Assembly: GCA_016177865.1 (NCBI GenBank)
Contig: JACOUJ010000072.1
Location: 1 to 8,039 of the forward strand
DNA: 8,039 nucleotides
Source: Candidatus Rokuibacteriota bacterium
Lineage (GTDB): Bacteria; Methylomirabilota; Methylomirabilia; Rokubacteriales; JACOUJ01
Direction: 5' to 3'
Shown here: one piece after another, positions 1 through 5,163 of the stretch
How the letters are laid out: every line of letters starts with the position of its first letter
How positions within the stretch are numbered: the stretch's first letter is position 1
Made by a program: the position numbers and the translations under genes
Notes under the pieces: generated by a model
The model's input: only the letters and a program-made list of their open reading frames with translations
Databases searched by the model: none
What the model was told of the DNA's origin: nothing

Positions 1-436
1 GGACGAACACGCGCCGGTCGCTCCCGTCGAGCCGGGACGCCAGCGCCATCCCTACCCCGTTCGACAGCCCCTGCCCCAGCGACCCGGTGGCGACGTCCAC
101 GACGGGGAGGCGCGGGGTCGGGTGCCCCTCCAGCGGGCTGTCCAGGCGCCGGAGGGTGAGCAGCTCGTCCACGGGGAAGGCCCCCGTCTCGGCCCAGGCC
201 GCGTAGAGGACCGGGGCGGCGTGCCCCTTGGACATGACGAAGCGGTCGGCACCCGGCGCCCGGGGGTCCCTGGGATCCAGGCGCATCGCGTCGAAGAACA
301 GGGCGGCCATGAGGTCGGCGGCCGAGCAGCAGCTCGTCGGGTGGCCGCTCCCGGCGGCCGTCGTGGCGCGGATGGAGTGGATGCGCAGTCGGGTGGCGAC
401 GTCCTCCAACTGGCGGAGACGGTCGGCTGATCTCAC
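1..436 (-). CDS. tkt: Transketolase, N-terminal part (runs off left edge)
   Basis: This is the thiamine diphosphate-binding N-terminal domain of transketolase, which moves two-carbon ketol units between sugar phosphates in the non-oxidative pentose phosphate or Calvin pathway in the cytoplasm. Only 145 codons are in the window; the family is usually 600-700 residues. Visible motifs are GSGHP (residues 29-33), SKGHAAP (69-75), GHP (104-106) and DVATGSLGQGL (114-124). His32, His72 and His105 lie at the usual cofactor and substrate positions. The wording ATTAAGSGHPTSCCSAA closely resembles, from memory, the animal-type transketolase rather than the E. coli TktA type. An ATG exists at 442-440, but the AGGAGG at 449-444 leaves it only one base of spacing. 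The in-frame GTG at 436 has seven, so I chose it. The gene lies about 100 bases downstream of the membrane protein gene and could be co-transcribed with it. Confidence 0.93.
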   Translation of the reverse strand, partial: MRSADRLRQLEDVATRLRIHSIRATTAAGSGHPTSCCSAADLMAALFFDAMRLDPRDPRAPGADRFVMSKGHAAPVLYAAWAETGAFPVDELLTLRRLDSPLEGHPTPRLPVVDVATGSLGQGLSNGVGMALASRLDGSDRRVFV

Positions 437-443
437 GCGCATT

Positions 444-449
444 CCTCCT
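444..449 (-). promoter_or_regulatory. Ribosome binding site that sets the transketolase start
   Basis: AGGAGG on the minus strand ends seven bases before GTG 436 but only one base before ATG 442. This favours the GTG as the true initiation codon. Confidence 0.7.
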
Positions 450-466
450 GTCCCTTCCTCTCCCGA

Positions 467-492
467 GCCCGGCCTGCGCCGAACGGCCGGGC
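467..492. repeat. Perfect 8-bp inverted repeat between genes
   Basis: GCCCGGCC at 467-474 and GGCCGGGC at 485-492 can form a perfect 8-bp stem with a 10-base loop. It lies between the stop of the membrane protein gene (537) and the transketolase ribosome binding site. No T-run follows on the minus strand, so it is not a classic intrinsic terminator. It could be an mRNA-stabilising hairpin or a weak or Rho-assisted terminator. Confidence 0.4.
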
Positions 493-536
493 GTGTCGTG
501 GGCCTTCCTTGGCGCTCCGGTCCCGGCCGGGCGGGG

Positions 537-1064
537 CTAAGGCCGGATCCGGAGATGCGGGTGCCGGCGCCAGAAATACAGCCCCATGGCCGCGGCCGCC
601 AGCAGGTTGCCCACCAGGACGGCCGGCCAGGCCAGGGCGTGGAGGATCGGCTCGGCGACGACCATGGCGGCGGCGACGAACCCGAACTCGAACACGACGA
701 AGAGCAGCAGGATCCCGAAGCCGAGGTCGAGCTTTTGCTCGGCGACCGCCAGGAGCCGAGAGACGATCCCCCCGACGACGCAGAAGACGAGCCCGTGCAC
801 CCAGGTGTACATCAGGACCATCTCGAAGGAGAACGGCAGGGCCTCCGGCGAGGCGAGCCCTGCGCCGCGCCGGAAGAGCGCGGTGCCGAGGACGGTGGGC
901 GTGTAGAGCGGCCGGCCCTCGATCGTGTCCAGGATCAGGAACCAGACGGCGATGGTCGCCGCCCCGATGACGCCGGCGACGAGCCCTTCCTGGTAGAGTC
1001 TGGATGTCTCCGCGGGGGGACTCACTGCGGGAGCCGGGTCGAGCGTGCCGGGCTGAGCCGTCAT
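537..1064 (-). CDS. Four-helix membrane protein of unknown function
   Basis: This encodes 175 residues that I cannot assign to a named family. After a polar, proline-rich N-terminus of about 25 residues there are four hydrophobic segments at about 28-46, 82-104, 114-135 and 141-165. They are joined by short loops, and a basic tail ends in RRHPHLRIRP. The N-terminus and C-terminus are both probably cytoplasmic. No catalytic or metal-binding motif is evident. The second segment contains acidic and aromatic residues (FEMVLMYTWVHG) and the third has FVVFEFGF, so the helices may pack around a small molecule or another subunit, but this is a guess. The ATG at 1064 has an AAAGGAG six bases upstream. 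The gene lies between the selenoprotein and transketolase genes on the same strand. Base composition matches the flanks. Confidence 0.8.
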   Translation of the reverse strand: MTAQPGTLDPAPAVSPPAETSRLYQEGLVAGVIGAATIAVWFLILDTIEGRPLYTPTVLGTALFRRGAGLASPEALPFSFEMVLMYTWVHGLVFCVVGGIVSRLLAVAEQKLDLGFGILLLFVVFEFGFVAAAMVVAEPILHALAWPAVLVGNLLAAAAMGLYFWRRHPHLRIRP

Positions 1065-1079
1065 GACGCGCTCCTTTCA

Positions 1080-1095
1080 GGGCGTCTGGACGCCC
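1080..1095. repeat. Small inverted repeat upstream of the membrane protein gene
   Basis: GGGCGT, loop CTGG, ACGCCC can form a 6-bp stem with a tetraloop just upstream of the AAAGGAG of the membrane protein gene. On the minus strand it lies 57-72 bases after the selenoprotein stop. No T-run follows. It may be a leader hairpin; its function is unknown. Confidence 0.3.
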
Positions 1096-1115
1096 GCCGA
1101 AGGCTCATTGAAGGC

Positions 1116-1121
1116 AGTATA
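1116..1121 (-). promoter_or_regulatory. Possible -10 box (TATACT) before the membrane protein gene
   Basis: The minus strand reads GGGTATATACTGCC here, an AT-rich island in a very G+C-rich gap, about 50 bases upstream of ATG 1064. TATACT is a good -10 match. I see no convincing -35 box at 16-18 bases upstream, so this is weak evidence for a separate promoter. Confidence 0.25.
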
Positions 1122-1151
1122 TACCCGGCGGCGGCCGGAAGGCGAGGGCTA

Positions 1152-1418
1152 CTAGGAAACCAGGTCTTCCCGGGGCGTGAGGGACGACAGGCCCAGGAGA
1201 CGCTCGAGCTTGCCCCGGTCGAAGCCGACCACCACCTCCCCATCGACGAAGGTCACGGGCGTGGCCCGATACCCGAGCCAATGCAGCTCGTCCAGGGCCG
1301 CCGGGTCCTCCTGGATGTCCTTGGCCGTGAACAGAATCCCCCGTTGAGAAAGAAACTCTTTCTCTCGATCACAGCTCACTCACCCAGGCTGGGTGTAGAC
1401 GATCACCTCGTGGGCCAT
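1152..1418 (-). CDS. Selenocysteine-containing glutaredoxin-like protein (UxxC)
   Basis: Read from ATG 1418 to TAG 1154 with TGA 1382-1380 translated as selenocysteine, this gives an 88-residue thioredoxin-fold protein, the usual size for short glutaredoxin-like proteins. The N-terminus is a beta strand, HEVIVYTQPG, that in relatives leads into CxxC; here it leads into U13-V-S-C16. The cis-proline loop is RATPVT (Pro54), followed by VDGEVVVGF and a C-terminal helix. A selenol at the attacking position would make it a strong thiol-disulfide reductant in the cytoplasm. AGGAGG at 1430-1425 lies six bases before the ATG, so the short reading frame before the TGA is a genuine gene start. Downstream of the TGA the frame continues with full family similarity for 75 residues, and a SECIS-like hairpin abuts the TGA. 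The alternative is a nonsense mutation in a Cys codon (TGC to TGA). The exact placement at the redox Cys and the hairpin argue against it. Decoding would need SelA, SelB, SelC and SelD elsewhere in the genome. Confidence 0.88.
1327..1379 (-). promoter_or_regulatory. Candidate bacterial SECIS element
   Basis: On the mRNA the base right after TGA begins a 53-base fold. A lower stem pairs GTGAGC (1379-1374) with GTTCAC (1332-1327), including one G-T wobble. After an irregular middle, a perfect 7-bp upper stem pairs GAGAAAG (1364-1358) with CTTTCTC (1352-1346) around the loop AGTTT. G is the second loop base (or the first, if the closing A-U pair forms) and lies 24 bases after the TGA. Known bacterial SECIS elements have a G in the first two loop positions at roughly 16-37 bases from the UGA, recognised by SelB. 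The fit is good, but the fold was made by eye. Confidence 0.75.
1380..1382 (-). other. Selenocysteine codon (in-frame TGA)
   Basis: Codon 13 of the glutaredoxin-like gene is TGA. It follows TQPG and precedes V-S-C, so it replaces the N-terminal Cys of the CxxC active site. The following codon is GTG, which automated callers may take as a false start, giving a 75-residue protein without its active-site strand. Confidence 0.85.
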
Positions 1419-1424
1419 CAGGGA

Positions 1425-1430
1425 CCTCCT
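1425..1430 (-). promoter_or_regulatory. Ribosome binding site of the selenoprotein gene
   Basis: AGGAGG lies six bases before ATG 1418. It proves that translation starts upstream of the in-frame TGA. The sequence just before it, CTCTGAACAGAG (1438-1427), is self-complementary and overlaps the AGAG of the site, so a small hairpin could compete with ribosome binding. Confidence 0.75.
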
Positions 1431-1565
1431 CTGTTCAGAGAGCACGACGCCTCCTCGGCGAGGCCTCACCCTCCTAAGACGGAGGTTCGGGGGGAAAGGG
1501 TTCCGAGGCTCAAGCGCGCCGAAACGGCATCCCGGCCCGGCACCCCGCCTTCGGCCTCTGCCCCT

Positions 1566-1949
1566 TCAAGACGCGTACTGCGCGACGCCCTCGCCGAAGG
1601 ACCAGTTCTCGCGGGGCACCTCGACGAGGCTGATCAGGACATCCTGGGGGCGGATGCCCGGATTCTCCGCCAAAAGCTCGACGATCCGCGCATACAGGGC
1701 CTTCTTCTGCTCCACGGTCCGGCCCGCGTTGAGGGTGATCTGGACGAAAACGATGTCGTCGGTCCGCTCGATCCCGAGGTAAGCAGGATCGTAGATCAGG
1801 CCGTCCGCGGGATGCTCGGTGATCACCTGAAAGCGGTCCAGGGGTGGGGCGTTCACGGCCTCCACCATCGCCCGATGGACGGTCTCCCCGATGGCCCGGC
1901 GGTAGGCGGCGGGCTTCCCCTCTCGAAGCGAGATGCGCACCAGCGGCAC
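1566..1949 (-). CDS. Tautomerase superfamily protein
   Basis: This 127-residue protein belongs to the longer tautomerases related to 4-oxalocrotonate tautomerase and malonate semialdehyde decarboxylase. The group uses an N-terminal proline, exposed after Met removal, as general base or acid on enol, keto or halo-acid substrates. Visible features are MPLVRISLREG (1-11), the second-strand region DRFQVITEH (38-46), VFVQITLNAGRT (68-78) and the C-terminal ENWSFGEG (114-121). Three in-frame GTG codons occur at 1958, 1955 and 1949. Only the last places Pro at residue 2, and it lies eight bases after an AGGAGG (1963-1958) that overlaps the first GTG, so I start there. Its substrate cannot be told from sequence. 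The next gene on the strand, 147 bases on, is the selenoprotein; a functional link is not shown. Confidence 0.92.
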   Translation of the reverse strand: MPLVRISLREGKPAAYRRAIGETVHRAMVEAVNAPPLDRFQVITEHPADGLIYDPAYLGIERTDDIVFVQITLNAGRTVEQKKALYARIVELLAENPGIRPQDVLISLVEVPRENWSFGEGVAQYAS

Positions 1950-1957
1950 GGTCACCA

Positions 1958-1963
1958 CCTCCT
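1958..1963 (-). promoter_or_regulatory. Ribosome binding site that sets the tautomerase start
   Basis: AGGAGG overlaps the upstream GTG codon at 1958 and leaves eight bases to GTG 1949. With that start the second residue is the catalytic proline. Confidence 0.75.
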
Positions 1964-2074
1964 GTGCATGTCTGGCGGGGCGGTCCCCCGGCCCTCACGG
2001 GAATCTCCAGCAGCGCCGGCCATCCGGGTCTTGCTGACTTCCCCACCCTGGCCACGACCCCCGCCCAATGCGAA

Positions 2075-2095
2075 GGGGCGGCTGATGGCCGCCCC
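2075..2095 (-). terminator. Probable terminator of the tRNA-Asp gene
   Basis: On the minus strand GGGGCGGC, loop CATCA, GCCGCCCC forms a perfect 8-bp G+C-rich stem. It starts 20 bases after the encoded CCA and is followed by TTCGCATT. The T content after the stem is poor, so termination may be inefficient and read-through into the tautomerase gene is possible. Confidence 0.55.
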
Positions 2096-2114
2096 CTGGC
2101 GATGCATGATGTCA

Positions 2115-2192
2115 TGGCGGGGTCGACGGGACTTGAACCCGCGGCCTCTGGATTGACAGTCCAGTGTGCTAACCAGGCTGCACCACGACCCC
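2115..2192 (-). tRNA. tRNA-Asp (anticodon GTC)
   Basis: A full cloverleaf reads on the minus strand from 2192. The acceptor GGGGTCG (2192-2186) pairs perfectly with CGACCCC (2125-2119). The D arm has stems GTGC and GCAC. The anticodon arm is CTGGA, loop CTGTCAA, TCCAG with anticodon GTC. The T arm is GCGGG, loop TTCAAGT, CCCGT. Discriminator G73 is the aspartate identity base, and CCA (2117-2115) is encoded. Its promoter lies just upstream. A decayed second copy of its 5' half lies at 6087-6125. Confidence 0.97.
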
Positions 2193-2200
2193 GCGCAGTC

Positions 2201-2229
2201 AATGTACCCACTTCGCGGACCGGCGTCAA
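2201..2229 (-). promoter_or_regulatory. Sigma-70 type promoter of tRNA-Asp
   Basis: On the minus strand TTGACG (2229-2224) is followed after exactly 17 bases by TACATT (2206-2201), and the tRNA 5' end is eight bases further. This geometry puts the transcription start within a few bases of the mature tRNA. A second TTGACG lies directly upstream at 2236-2231. Confidence 0.7.
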
Positions 2230-2285
2230 GCGTCAAAAGCCGCCTGGGCCAGAAAATGTCCCCGGTGAGGCTGGCGTCCGGAATG

Positions 2286-2303
2286 CCTGGACGCGCGTCC
2301 AGG
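2286..2303. terminator. Perfect 18-base palindrome, possible terminator of the DUF1989 operon
   Basis: CCTGGAC, GCGC, GTCCAGG forms a perfect 7-bp stem with a four-base loop, and the whole 18 bases are self-complementary. It starts 44 bases after the DUF1989 stop and ends about 50 bases before the tRNA-Asp -35 box. That is a fitting place to end the four-gene transcript. It lacks a clear T-run on the minus strand (CATTCC follows), so a protein-binding palindrome is an alternative. Confidence 0.45.
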
Positions 2304-2347
2304 AAGACCTGAAATTGGGTCGGTCGGGGGCGGGTCGAAGAGTAGCC

Positions 2348-3004
2348 CTATCGGCGACCCTTTTGCCCCGACTCAGAGAGGACAAAGCGCATCGGGGTCG
2401 GATTGTGGGCGTTCGTTGGGGTGATGTCCGACGGGCACGCTGACATGGCCACGACGAGGTCCATCTCGGCCTGGAGATCCACGTAGTCACCGGGTCCCGA
2501 GGGGGCGGTCATCGGGACCACTGATCCATCCGGTTCCACCGGCCACCGCATGAAGACGTTGAACGAGAAGGGGATCTCCCTGAGCGGCACCCCCCAGGGC
2601 GCCATCGCTTCGGCGAGGTTGCCGCGACAGCTCCGATGGGGGCCGTGGTGCCCCAGCCGGTTCTTGTAGTACTCGTCGCTGCACGACCCGCAGATGAGGT
2701 CGTGGACCCCGACCGTGTCGGCGATGAGCCGCATCATCGGGCGACCCCGGTCGGACACCAGCGCGGCGCCGACCTTCGGATAGATCGTCCGGTTGAACAG
2801 GACCGTGTTCTGAGGGGAGTAGCGCTCGCCGAGGTCGTCCCGGTTGAAGCAGACGAGGTCCCCGACCTGCTGACCTTCCACGTCGATCACGCGGAGGATC
2901 TGCCCGCGCGCCACTTCCAACGCCGCCCCGTGCCGCGCCGGGATCTCGATGACCCGGATGATCCGTCCGGGTGCTGGGTCCTTCCCCGTCACACCTGTCG
3001 CCAT
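2348..3004 (-). CDS. DUF1989 (urea carboxylase-associated) family protein
   Basis: This cytoplasmic protein of 218 residues matches DUF1989, whose members accompany urea or guanidine carboxylases. Some are subunits of carboxyguanidine deiminase. The N-terminal half (13-55) has IPARHGAALEVARGQILRVIDVEG and QVGDLVCFN. A cysteine and histidine cluster at C105, C108, H123 and C126 (LICGSCSDEYY and HRSCRGNLAEAM) and the C-terminal ACPSDITPTNAHNPTP (189-204) are family hallmarks; they probably bind a metal. The frame is open back to 3208, but ATG 3004 has GGGAGG seven bases upstream. The extra N-terminal residues would be non-homologous and overlap the preceding gene. No carboxylase, allophanate hydrolase or permease gene is nearby; the neighbours are exported amidohydrolases, so the substrate here is uncertain. 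It is the last gene of a four-gene leftward set, 52 bases after the preceding stop. Confidence 0.9.
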   Translation of the reverse strand: MATGVTGKDPAPGRIIRVIEIPARHGAALEVARGQILRVIDVEGQQVGDLVCFNRDDLGERYSPQNTVLFNRTIYPKVGAALVSDRGRPMMRLIADTVGVHDLICGSCSDEYYKNRLGHHGPHRSCRGNLAEAMAPWGVPLREIPFSFNVFMRWPVEPDGSVVPMTAPSGPGDYVDLQAEMDLVVAMSACPSDITPTNAHNPTPMRFVLSESGQKGRR

Positions 3005-3056
3005 TGGCCGACCTCCCACGATCGGGGCAGAGAGTCCCCAGGTGTTCTTGTCAACG

Positions 3057-4016
3057 TCAGCGCGGAGGACCCTTCCATCTGGTGAGAAGACCCTCGGCAT
3101 TCTCGAACGCCACTCGACGGGTGATCCCGGGAGGAAGTCCGGCGAGCGCGCTCTTGAGCTCCCCGACCCACTCATTATAGCGGGCGTAGTGGCTGGGATC
3201 GACGGCATCGATCGCCGCGAGAAACCTGTCGGGAAAGGCCTCGATCATGGCCCGCCACTCCGGTTCGAGGACTCCCGTGGGGCCGATGAGCGGGTGCTTT
3301 TCCTGGCCGTACCGTCGGCTCCGTTGGGCCCCGCCCAGATCGCAGTAGAGGTTCGGGAACTCCGCCAAGAAGCGCCGGACCATTGCCGGCTCGGCGCGGC
3401 CACACCAGTGGGCCCACACGACCAGGGCCTCCCGATTCTGGCCGAGGGCGCGGCGAAAGCTCTCGACGTTGCCCGGCTCCGCCTCATGGTGGATCGTGAC
3501 GGGAACGCCGTACTTGGCCGAGAGGTCTAGGACCCGGCGGAACAGGTCGCTCTCGGGCGAGATATCGTACTCCGGCGCCTGGAGTTCTGGCACCCCGTAA
3601 TGCCTCAGTAGCAACTCCCCCATCCAGCGGAATCGACCGGATCTCAGCTTGGCCTCCACCTCATCCAAGAATCGGGGGACTTGCCGGAGCCATTCTGGGT
3701 TTTGGAACCCGACCGCTGCCACGACCCGATCGGGATACTTCGTCTGGAGGTCCAGGACCTCCTTATCGGTCCCCTGTCTGCGGGCGAAGAGGACGATCTT
3801 CCGCACCCCGGACGCATCCATCCGGGCGATGACCTCCTCAAGGTGGAGGCCCCGCGCATGATGCGAGTGGACGTCAAAGAGCCAGACCTCCTCAGCCCTC
3901 GAGGTGCCTGCGCCTGCTGCAAGCAGGAGCCAGAACAGCAAAAGCGGGGTCGTCACCCCCCGCCCGATGAGTCCCGGCGGGTGAACCTCACCGCGGTCTC
4001 CGCGGAAGACTCGCAC
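3057..4016 (-). CDS. Exported amidohydrolase family metal-dependent hydrolase (copy 2)
   Basis: This is a 319-residue TIM-barrel hydrolase of the amidohydrolase-2 type, which hydrolyses or decarboxylates cyclic or carboxylic substrates using one metal ion. A hydrophobic segment VTTPLLLFWLLLAAGAGTSRA (21-41) looks like a signal peptide or N-terminal anchor after a basic start. Metal-site candidates are DVHSH (H50, H52), E134 in GELLLRHYG, H176/H177 in VTIHHEAE, H203 in WAHWCG and D270. The usual GSD is replaced by AID. I start at GTG 4016, ten bases after an AGG that overlaps the preceding stop, because it gives the signal a basic n-region. GTG 3956 at the hydrophobic core is the alternative. 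The ATG at 4136 would overlap the upstream gene by over 100 bases. It is a diverged paralogue of the gene before it: both have NREA..VWAH, HPNLY or FPNLY, and EAFPDRF or RAFPDRF. The substrate is unknown. Confidence 0.85.
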   Translation of the reverse strand: MRVFRGDRGEVHPPGLIGRGVTTPLLLFWLLLAAGAGTSRAEEVWLFDVHSHHARGLHLEEVIARMDASGVRKIVLFARRQGTDKEVLDLQTKYPDRVVAAVGFQNPEWLRQVPRFLDEVEAKLRSGRFRWMGELLLRHYGVPELQAPEYDISPESDLFRRVLDLSAKYGVPVTIHHEAEPGNVESFRRALGQNREALVVWAHWCGRAEPAMVRRFLAEFPNLYCDLGGAQRSRRYGQEKHPLIGPTGVLEPEWRAMIEAFPDRFLAAIDAVDPSHYARYNEWVGELKSALAGLPPGITRRVAFENAEGLLTRWKGPPR

Positions 4017-4023
4017 GGGCGGG

Positions 4024-5163
4024 TCACCTCCCCCGACCTGGCGCCAGATGGTAGAGACGCCGCGGGGTGTCGATCCCCACCTTCTGCGCCAGATCCGCCG
4101 GGAGCTGATTGAGAAACGCTCGTGGCCCCTCGGCACTGGGCACGCGCCTGATCGGGAGCCGCGGGGAGGTATAGAACTGGTCGCTCCCGATCACGAAGCG
4201 GTCGGGAAACGCCCGAAGGAGCTCGACCCACTCGGGCCGGATCACGCGGTTCGCGAGCGGGCGATTGTCCGGCAAACTGAGGGAGTCGATCTTGATGCTC
4301 ATGTACAAGTTGGGATGTTTCTCCAACAGTCGGCGGCACAGCTTGACCGTCCAATGCCCGGTGTTGTCCCACCCGGCATGCGCCCAGACGATGCGGGCCT
4401 CACGGTTGTGCGCGAGGAGCCGCTCGAGGCCGCTCAGATTCTCCCGCAGGGTCGGCGCGTTCGGCGGGGTGAGAAATCGGGTCGGCAACGGCATGTCGTG
4501 AGCGACCGCCTCCATGTGCAGGTCCATCGGCACCCCGTGGCGCGCCGCGATATCCGCGAGCCGGAGGAATAACGGGTGGTCCGGGGGCGCGGATTCGTAG
4601 GGATGGCGGGGGTTGAAGGACAAGTGTTCGGCGGCCAGCTCGCCAAACCCTACAGCGCCGTCTCGAAGAATTCGCTCCGCGCGAGCTTCGAACTCTTGCT
4701 CCAGGGACGGCAGGGTCCGCCCCGAGGTGAGGGCCTCCTGAACCATCCCGTTCAGCGACCCTCCCCCGCCCAGAAAGGCGAAGCGCTCGGAATGGTTCCT
4801 GAGGGCGGGCAGGAAGTCCTCGTGGTCGTACCGGTTCGGATGTTGGGGCGGGAACGGCGGCGGCATCACCACCGTCTTGGTGATGTTCAGCGCGTCCATG
4901 ATCCGCAAAGCCACCTGAACAGCCCCGTCATAATCGGGAATCCCACGGGGTAACCGGCCATCCAGATGGGCATGGGTGTCAATATAGGGGGGTCCCGATT
5001 GCGGTGTGATCGTCCCCGGAGCTGTCTGCCTTTGCTGGCCGGGCGGCCCCATTGGCTCGGGCCCAGGGAACGGTCTGGGTCGCTGGCCGAGCTGAGCGAC
5101 GACGGTGGCCGCCCCAATCAGCAGGAGGCCCACCGCTACCGCGAGTCTTACCACTCGCTCCAT
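4024..5163 (-). CDS. Exported amidohydrolase family metal-dependent hydrolase (copy 1)
   Basis: This encodes 379 residues with a clear signal peptide at 1-23 (MERVVRLAVAVGLLLIGAATVVA) and a proline- and glutamine-rich linker to about residue 58. The amidohydrolase-2 barrel then begins with IDTHAHLDG (H64, H66). Other metal and catalytic candidates are E175 in GFGELAAEHLSF, H216 in MDLHMEA, H262 in WAHAGWDNTGHW and D328 in IGSDQFY. The full set is present, so the enzyme should be active, probably in the periplasm. The reaction cannot be deduced; relatives act on carboxylated aromatics, lactones and similar compounds. The ATG at 5163 overlaps the end of the preceding gene by 16 bases in another frame and has only a weak binding site (GGAAAA), so translation is likely coupled. 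The stop is seven bases before the next gene's start. Confidence 0.93.
   Translation of the reverse strand: MERVVRLAVAVGLLLIGAATVVAQLGQRPRPFPGPEPMGPPGQQRQTAPGTITPQSGPPYIDTHAHLDGRLPRGIPDYDGAVQVALRIMDALNITKTVVMPPPFPPQHPNRYDHEDFLPALRNHSERFAFLGGGGSLNGMVQEALTSGRTLPSLEQEFEARAERILRDGAVGFGELAAEHLSFNPRHPYESAPPDHPLFLRLADIAARHGVPMDLHMEAVAHDMPLPTRFLTPPNAPTLRENLSGLERLLAHNREARIVWAHAGWDNTGHWTVKLCRRLLEKHPNLYMSIKIDSLSLPDNRPLANRVIRPEWVELLRAFPDRFVIGSDQFYTSPRLPIRRVPSAEGPRAFLNQLPADLAQKVGIDTPRRLYHLAPGRGR

Noticed and set aside
1152..1379. A 75-residue gene starting at GTG 1379
   Set aside because: It lacks the first strand and half of the redox motif of the thioredoxin fold. The GTG is simply the codon after the TGA, and the real ribosome binding site and ATG are upstream.
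1380..1382. TGA as a disabling nonsense mutation
   Set aside because: It sits exactly at the redox Cys, the rest of the frame is intact, and a SECIS-like hairpin follows. I kept this as the alternative, not the preferred reading.
228..2156. Plus-strand open frame of 642 codons across the left part
   Set aside because: It runs antisense to transketolase, the membrane protein, the selenoprotein and the tautomerase, has a low-complexity Arg/Gly/Pro/Asp-rich translation, and reflects G+C-driven lack of stops.
3005..3208. Longer N-terminus for the DUF1989 protein
   Set aside because: It overlaps the amidohydrolase gene end, and ATG 3004 has a well-spaced GGGAGG.
4017..4136. Longer N-terminus for the second amidohydrolase from ATG 4136
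   Set aside because: It would overlap over 100 bases of the preceding gene and add residues unrelated to the family before the signal peptide.
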